In this document: positions 57,301 through 64,000 of the stretch, piece after piece
Numbering within the stretch: the stretch's first letter is position 1
How the letters are laid out: every line of letters starts with the position of its first letter
DNA from: Bilabrum cf. latius
Lineage: Eukaryota > Bigyra: Bicosoecida > Bigyra > Bicosoecida
NCBI GenBank assembly: GCA_965178125.1
Contig: OZ237754.1
Span: forward strand, 372,001-436,000
DNA: 64,000 nucleotides
Reading direction: 5' to 3'
Program-made: the position numbers and the translations under genes
The notes under the pieces: generated by a model
What the model was told of the DNA's origin: nothing
Database searches by the model: none
Seen by the model: the letters and a program-made list of their open reading frames with translations, nothing else

Positions 57301-60300
57301 GCTGGATGGCTGCTTCTGCCCGTAGTTGACAAACCGAACGTTGGTGATGATCGTCTTGCCGCTGATCTGACCGTAGCTACCCACCTCGTGTGGGGGTGAC
57401 ATGTCGAGCGACATCGGCCCGCCAGAGACGAACGACGGGATGAAAAGGCCCAGGCGAGATACACCCATCTGTCCCCGGCCCCAGGACCAGCGCCAGCGCT
57501 TGGTTGGCAGCGCTTCAGAGCAATCAGAGTCGGCCCCATAGCCCACAAAGATCGAGTTGCTGACCTCGACGTACTGGTCACCGATCAGGTGCCTTGCCGA
57601 GGCAAAGCCGAACACGAATGCGCCCACCGCCACACGCTCGTCCACACTGGTGTGGCTGGTGACCTTCACCTTGGCCCTGGACCAGGTCAGGAACCCGTAC
57701 TCGCTCGCCTTCCAGCTCTTCATGCCATGCACCTGCAGACAGCCGCCGATGCCGCGGGTCATTCGGATGTTAAAGTGAGAGCCGTGGGCCTCATTGCCGT
57801 CAAAGTAGCGGCGCCCGTCGGACATCACGCCGGCATTTCCGCAAGGCAGGCTGCTCAGGTAGAACCCGGACCTCTCGCTGCCGCCCGCCACGTTGTCTCG
57901 CACGATCGCGTTGGCACCCATGATCTCAAACCCACCGGGAGTGCGGGTGTCCTAAGCAAGGTTGTTGCCATGGTGCGTTCCAGGGAACACAGAGTTGATC
58001 GCGAGATTCTTGCGGATGCGGGTGCCCGGGGAGTCGGTGCGCACGGCCGCGCCCACCGACCTCTAGATCACATTGCTGTCAACATACACGTTCCTGCTCC
58101 CAGAAACGACCACACCCAGCTGGTAGAGGTTGTGCATGGAGCAGTTCAGAAGGCCGAAGCTGCCGCTCGCCGGCGGTGCAGCCGGGGCAGCGCTGCCGGG
58201 GGTCACGCCCAGGAAGGCCACGGCGGCGCCCTCTCCGTTGTTCTCCCCGAGAGCAAAGTGGCCGGCCTTGTGGAACTCCACGTTGCGGATCAGGGCTGAG
58301 CCCTGGTACGAGTCCGTGCACACGTCATTCTCCTCGTACGCGATCATCACGCGGGCGCCGAAGTGGTCCTGCTCCGTGTTGATGAAAGCAGTGTCGTCCT
58401 TGGGGTCCTTGAGGTCGGTCACGTCGGCGCCCTCGATCTTGATGTTGCGGGTGAGCAGACCAACCTCGGGGGCGGTCGTGATCTCTACGCCGTCGTACGT
58501 GGCTGTCGTCACCGTGTGCGCGTGCGTGAGGGCCGCAGACACGGTTACCTCCGTAGTTGTCACACCGCCAGTCGTGGAGGCGCTCGCGATGGCGGAGATC
58601 GTCCTGGTCTCGGCATCGCCAGGCTTGAAGGAGCTCGTAGATACGGAGATCTGGTCGCCCACGCGCCACCCACCGTCAGTGGCGTCGCCGTTGATCGTCA
58701 GCACAGTGTCTCCAGCATCCGCGGTGGCTGCCAGCTTGGTCCAAGGCAGCTGCACCTCGCGGCCCTCCATCTCGACCTGGCCTAGCACGGCCAGCGTGGA
58801 CGCGCCGATGATCGTGTGCCCGAAGCCCAGGTGGTCCGTCATGCGATCGCCGGCCAACTTGATGGTCGCGCGGCCCGGGTACGGGTCACCGCCGCCGTCG
58901 CCGCGGATGCGCAAGAGGCCCTCGTGCCTCACGACGATGCGCATGGCAGTCAGCACGATCTCGTCCTCGGGTTTGTCCTCCACGCTGTCGTGGGCGAAGC
59001 GCATGCGACCAAGTACGGAGAGCGTGCCCAGCTCCGGCGTCGACTCGTCCAGCTCCACGTTCAGGTGCCACGGAATCGTGACGTTCTCGCCAGCCTCCGT
59101 CGGCTTGCCGTCGTCGCGCTGCGCGATGTCGGTCCAGAAGGTCTCGCTGCTCCACTTGTACCAGGTGCTGGTGCGCGTCACTGTCCTCGAGGCCTGGCAC
59201 GGCGTCACGATCGGGCACCCGGTCTTGGGGCAGTCGAAGGAGCGGAAGCTGCCCTGCACAGTCTCGCGGTTGTTGTTGGTCTTATCCTGCTTGCTCAGGC
59301 TAAAAGTCACCCGGCGATCCACGTCATCGTAATAGTACGACCCCGGAGCATCCGTGCTAGTCGGCAGCTGCTGCAGCGCCGTTTCGAAGCCACGGATGTT
59401 GAAGTAGGCCGGATCCTGCATGTAGTCGATGTGCAGCAGGATCTGCTCATTCCGTCGGAACTCTCCCTGGTCATACGAGAAACGGTCGGGATCCACACGG
59501 GGTGTGTGCTCCCACTTGACACCGATCGAGGAGTCGGCGCCCACAGGGAGGGTCATCACCCACCCGCTTGGCTTGGTCTTGCGCTTGAGCTGCCACACAA
59601 CGGAATCTGTCGAGTCTCCCAGTGACAGGATCATTGGGACGTACCTGGCAATGCGCTCGGGGGCGGCATTGTTCACTGCAAACCTCCGGAAGCGCATGTT
59701 GTTACAGACCTTGCCCTGGAAGCCGGTGACGTCCTGGCAGTCGTCAAACTCTGGCAGCAGGCCGTTGTTCGGGACCAGGGAGCGGAAGTTGCGGAAGCTG
59801 CTGGGCGCGTTGGGCACCAGCGTACCATCCGTGTCCTCGTGCACACCCTCATGCTTCCACCGCCACATGACCCGGTTGGGGGTGTTGTCGTAGGCGATGC
59901 GGCGGAACCTGGTGGTCCATCCGCCACCGAGCGGCGTGAACCCCTCGCACTTGGAGCAGCCGCGCACGGCGTACGTGCTAGACTTGTTGTAGTTGGCGAA
60001 CGTGATCCGGTCGAACGTGAGGCCGTGGTCGGCGGCCGTGAAGATGCCGTGGCCCCTTGGCCCAGCCACCATCAGCACGTCTTGCACGGTGTTGGCGCCC
60101 CACTCGCCGCCTATGAACCCGCCCTGCGCGCCAGCCATCTCGAAGCCAGCCTGCAGGTTCTCCACTACCTGCATCTGCAGGAAGCGAAGGTGCGACTGAG
60201 CCGTTACAGTCACACCGTTCTTGCCGTTGCGGTACGACAGCAGACCCTTGAAGGTCCCAGTCCTGGCACGCGAGCTGGGATTGCAGGGCTCAACGCGTGG

Positions 60301-63300
60301 CGCCAGGAAGTGGTAGATGCGCAGGCCATAGTGGCTGTTGGAGTGCGCAACGTTGTTCTCGAACTTGCGCACGCGGGCGTGCCTGGGGCACACGCCGGTG
60401 CCCAGGCCCTCCGCTGCCATCACGCCGGTCACTGATGCCTCATCTTTGTACCAGAAGCCGTACCTAGCGCCTGATGCCACGTTGTTCACAAAGGTGTTGT
60501 CGGGATTGGTGATCCAGAAGGCGGCAGGCGTCTGGTCTACATTCAGGAGAGCGAAGCTGGGACCCACCTGGGTCACCAGCACGCCGTCCACGGTGTTGTC
60601 GGTTTCGCCACCATCTTCCACGAACACGGCGTGGCCCTTGACGTCATAGGCAACAGAGTCCTCGATCTTGAGATTCTTGACCCCGTGGATGGTGAAGGCG
60701 CGGTTGAACGTGCGATGCACAGCCACGCTGCGGATGTAGGAGCGGCTCACGCTGCCAACCATGTGGAAATGCAGCGGGTAGCGACCAAGGCGGAAAGCCT
60801 GCCCCACGCGGTACAGCTCGATGTCCTGGAACCTTCCCTGCACGGAGTTGTCCCCGCGGGAGTGCAGCATGATGTGGGCGCCGAACTGGTTCGGCAGGTC
60901 GCTGTCAACGGCACCCTGGAACTTCACCGTCCTCGTGAGCAGCGCCACCTCGGCTGCCATAGTGAAGCTATGGATCGCCTCCCGGGCTCCCGCGCGGTTG
61001 CTGTAGCCGCTGTCGGGCTCGTACGTCCTGTCCTCGGCGATGTGGGTCCACGATAGTGTCTCGTTCAGCCCGATGGTCTTCAGATTGCCAGAGATTGACG
61101 TGATCTTCCTGGGCTCGGCATGTGTAGGATCGTAGTCAGTGGAGGCGATCACGATCTCGTCGCCCACGCGCCAGTCCAGAGCCTGCTCGGCCAGGGTGAT
61201 GCTGTTGGCGCCAGCAGCGGCTGTAGCGGCCAAGCGAGTCCAGGGGCGGCGCACGGGCCGGCCATGCATGTCCAGCTCACCGTTCCGGACCGCAATCATC
61301 TTGGTGCCGTACACGGGTAGCTCAAGCTGCTTGACGTGCCCGTGCATGGTGATTGTCGCCTTGTTCGTGGTGTACGGGTCGTCTGAGGTACCGACCTTCA
61401 TCTTGCCACCGTTCACGATGATGTAGTGGGCGTCCAGGTTGATGTCACGGCTCGTGTCGAACTCCAGCTCGCCCTGAATCACAATGGCGAAGAGCTTCGG
61501 CGGGCTCACGTCCAGCACGACCTTTTGACCAGCTGGGATCTGCACCGAGTCGCCCTCCACCGGAGGATCAAGGCCGCCCCAGGTTGTCTTGAGGCTCCAC
61601 GCGTCCACGTACTCGTACGTCACGCGAGTGGACACGCTGAACGTGCCACACGTGTCGTGCTCCAGGGTAATCGCGCCGGGCTTGCCGTGCAGGGCCCCGC
61701 CGGCACGCTTGGTCACGCAGTTCAGAGCAGTGCCACCGCCACCGATGCTATCCAAGCGGCAAAAGTTGTTGAAGGTGCGGATGCGGTTCCCGTCACGGAT
61801 CTTGAGCTTGATGGACAGCTTGGTGGTGTCCGCCCCGAAGCCCTGACCGTTGATGACCAGTTGTGTGCCGCCCTTGGTGGAGCCACGGAGCTTGTTGATT
61901 GACGTGACGACGCGAGCTCCGCTGCAGGAGCCACCGCCGCCCAGCAGCGGCGGTAGGCCGAGCCCGAACAGGCGGCGACGCCCGCCCGCATTGTCGTAGT
62001 ACTGCGAGTTGGCCGAATCCATCGGCTGCACTTCGGCACCAACAGCCTCAGCTGACGTGCATCCGAAGACGTCCACGGTGTGAAGGCCCACGCGATCGTG
62101 GCTGCCGCTCTCCCTAGAGTTCCGGGTCACGATGCGGACAAAACGCCCAATCGGTGCCGAATCCAGCTTGGTGACCGGATCCACGGTGGACAGCAGGAAG
62201 TCCGAGGCGGCCTCACCGGACGTACTCTCGTGCCCAGTCACCCAGGCCGACCCGTCGCGAGAGACGTCGATCCTGTAGTACCCAGGCCTGGTGTCCCACC
62301 ACTGCACGCGCACGCGCGACACGGCCGCCTGCTGGTGCAGGTCAACGGTGAATACCTGCTGGTTGGAGGCACCCTGCGTGGAGCGAGAGCCAGACACCCA
62401 GCGGGTGTTGTCGTTGCCATCCAAGGCGCGGTGGGGCTGATGGTCAGGGTTGGACCACGAGGACGTGGCGGTGGCGGTGGCCGGCGTGCCGGGGCCGCTC
62501 AGGAGCTGACCGTTCCCGCATGTGCCGGGTGCAGCCGCCACTGGCACTGCCCTGGGCCTGTGGAGCACGACATCGCACACTCCCTGGGCGTCCACCGAGG
62601 GCAGGCGTGCGGTGGCCGACTCTTCAGAGGGCATCCTGTACTTGATGACTAGACGCGGCGCGACCTTGTCGCCCTTCATGCCGTCGCCGTCCGTGTCCAC
62701 GTTGGCAGCACCAGAGTAGAACACCCTGCGGGACTCCTGTGCCCTTCCCCGAGCCTCGGCGAGCGGGTCGTCATCCTGCCCCTCTTCGCCTTCCGATTCG
62801 CCCTGTGCGGCAGCGGCATTGGCGAGCGCGATCTCAGTGGCAAGCCCAGGGTAGTCCTCGGGTTCGAACCCCTCGAGATCCATGGGTTCAGAGCCGAGCA
62901 CTTCCTGGGCGCCCTGCAGCACGCTGAGCTCCTCGTCGGTCAGCTCGGCAGCGCGCAGCACGAACGGGAATGCCACGGTGGGCGCTGCATCGGCCTCGGT
63001 GCGTTCCGGCATCTGCTGGGCAACTGAGGGGCTCCAGGGCCAGGACTCGGAGCTGATATGCTTCTGCACCAGGTGCGCGATGTTGGGCGAGCGGTAGGAC
63101 TGCCCCTGGGCCTTGAAGCGGTCGAACATCCATGCCACGGGGCTGGCCCCAAAGTAGGCGGCGCTGCTGTTCATGGCGTCACTTATCGCGCCATTGCTCA
63201 GGTCGCAGACGTGACCCTGGGCGCACCCGGGGGTGCCAGTCAGCGTGCCAATCTCGAACTTAATGTCACCGTCAGCGCCGATGCCCTGCGAAGCGCTCAC

Positions 63301-64000
63301 CTCAATGTACGCCTCCGTGATGGTGGCACCACGCGGGATGTTGCCTGCCGGGGTGATTAGCACGTCAGAGTCCGCGCCGCCGGAGCGCATGGACTCGAGG
63401 GACTCTTCGTCGGCGGCGATAGCCGAGCGGAAAGTGAAGAGTGCGTTGCTGCCGTACTTCATGTCGATTGTCTCTCCCACCACCCGAAGCGGCTCGTTTG
63501 AAAGCCTAGGCGTCTCGACCATGTCTGCGTACTGCCCGCCCACGAGGGGCAGCTCCACCTCGACCTCCGTCTCTGGCATGCGAGCGGCATCGATGGTGGG
63601 CAGAAGTGCGCACACCACAGCCGTGCCCGAGTCGACCTCGCTGCGCAGGTTTTGGCTCACGTTGGCAGCAGCTTCGATGACAGACACCTCGTTGGACCGC
63701 ACAGGCTGGCACGGCACGCCGCACACGTCTAGAGTGAAGTCGTCCTCGTCATTGCCGTTGTAATTCGCGTCCTGGTTGGGGAGGCCCTCGCCGCGAACCC
63801 ACACGTGCACGCCACCGTACACGTCAGCCTGGAGGGCTACCTTCTGAACGGGCAGCACCTGGCCAGACACGACCACCTGCACTCCGGGCGCCACGGTTGC
63901 GACTCGGCCGCCGACCGCCACGTACAAGGCATGTCGGCCCACAGTTAGAGGAGGCACGGTGCAGGCGATGGCCTTGCCGTCCCCGCTGATGCTAGGAGAC
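54397..64000 (-). CDS. Fibrocystin-L-like giant surface protein (F5/8C, IPT, two G8, PbH1, Calx-beta, TM), 5' end outside window
   Basis: One frame of about 3200 codons enters at the right edge and ends in TGA at 54397, crossing only three TAGs (58063, 57953, 55144). In order: an IPT/TIG-like end at the edge; a discoidin/F5-8C module (about 62060-62530; WSNPDHQPHRALDGNDNTRW, FVRIVTRNS); an IPT/TIG module (about 61620-61910; STKGGTQLVINGQGFG); a G8 domain (about 61345-61590); parallel beta-helix repeats (about 59900-61000; RSYIRSVAVHRTFNRAFTIH, NRVMWRWKHEG); a second G8 domain (about 58840-59130) with more beta-helix; then Calx-beta modules (about 55030-55740; ISFGRGVFSWSEAGYEVGEG, EGADYNAGG). 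A single membrane helix (LIVGVVVGALVVVAAGVGLA) and a ~100-residue basic Gly/Ser tail finish it. The order matches PKHD1L1-type type-I membrane proteins; here F5/8C and Calx-beta are added. Probably binds extracellular glycan or matrix. Confidence 0.9.

Noticed and set aside
58130-59332. 400-codon plus-strand frame opposite the giant surface gene
   Set aside because: Antisense shadow of G8 and beta-helix coding sequence in GC-rich DNA, without recognisable domains.
62860-62885. GGTTCGAACCCC resembling a tRNA T-loop
   Set aside because: It lies inside the giant surface gene's coding sequence, with no cloverleaf around it.
1-64000. Reading the TAG-broken genes as pseudogenes under the standard code
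   Set aside because: Only TAG interrupts them; TAA, TGA and frameshifts are absent from the confirmed genes. Domains stay intact downstream and the pattern holds for 13 genes on both strands.
1-64000. CRISPR arrays, bacterial operons, rRNA genes
   Set aside because: No regularly spaced short repeats, no Shine-Dalgarno-led gene strings and no rRNA-like stretch; introns and gene families are eukaryotic.

Overview
This window reads as a gene-dense stretch of the nuclear genome of a unicellular eukaryote (alga or heterotrophic flagellate; I cannot name the lineage). Eukaryotic signs are short GT-AG introns (about 76-202 nt, confirmed in five genes by reading frame and domain continuity) and protein families such as DENN, SMYD-type SET, CCCH fingers, armadillo repeats and a fibrocystin-type surface protein. 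Genes are GC-rich; the spacers, above all 18.8-22.0 kb and 27.4-28.4 kb, are AT-richer.

The main result is a variant genetic code. Under the standard code almost every gene here falls into same-frame pieces separated only by TAG. Reading TAG as an amino acid restores 13 of 14 genes to long continuous proteins; the fourteenth (the 2OG-oxygenase-like gene) has no TAG. All 14 genes end in TGA (12) or TAA (2), none in TAG. Domain positions point to glutamine: EF-hand loop position 4, an ankyrin TAL-Q-LA motif, an armadillo LL-Q-LL motif, a TPR G-Q-Y motif and poly-Q tracts. In an inverted pair of paralogs, one copy has CAG where the other has TAG. This is the codon assignment of NCBI table 15 (UAG=Gln, UAA and UGA stop). 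All gene calls below use it.

Layout, left to right: (1) 1-2418 +, 3' part of an unrecognised gene; (2) 2536-5332 -, MGC-start EF-hand protein with seven exons including 7-nt and 15-nt microexons; (3) 5459-7957 +, SMYD-like SET/MYND protein; (4) 8257-9646 -, isopenicillin N synthase-like 2OG-Fe(II) oxygenase; (5) 10098-14310 -, CCCH zinc-finger/poly-Q protein; (6) 14877-18794 -, Tudor-like/AT-hook/RG-repeat nuclear protein; (7) 18.8-24.0 kb, a mobile-element zone with a broken gene, a ~770-bp terminal-inverted-repeat element and an intact PIF/Harbinger-type transposase gene; (8) 24282-27434 -, protein with 58-residue acidic tandem repeats; (9) 28428-33965 -, DENN-ankyrin protein; (10) 34413-38906 +, pseudokinase-armadillo protein; (11) 39092-46418 +, 2404-residue TPR-ended protein; (12, 13) 46520-49744 - and 50180-53425 +, head-to-head ELW-repeat/membrane paralogs; (14) 54397 to beyond 64000 -, giant G8/PbH1 fibrocystin-L-like membrane protein.

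The genes show no single pathway. Shared themes are calcium signalling (EF-hand, Calx-beta), membrane traffic (DENN), chromatin/RNA regulation (SMYD, CCCH, Tudor/AT-hook) and cell-surface proteins. Three gene pairs start back to back over 126-447 bp and probably share promoters.
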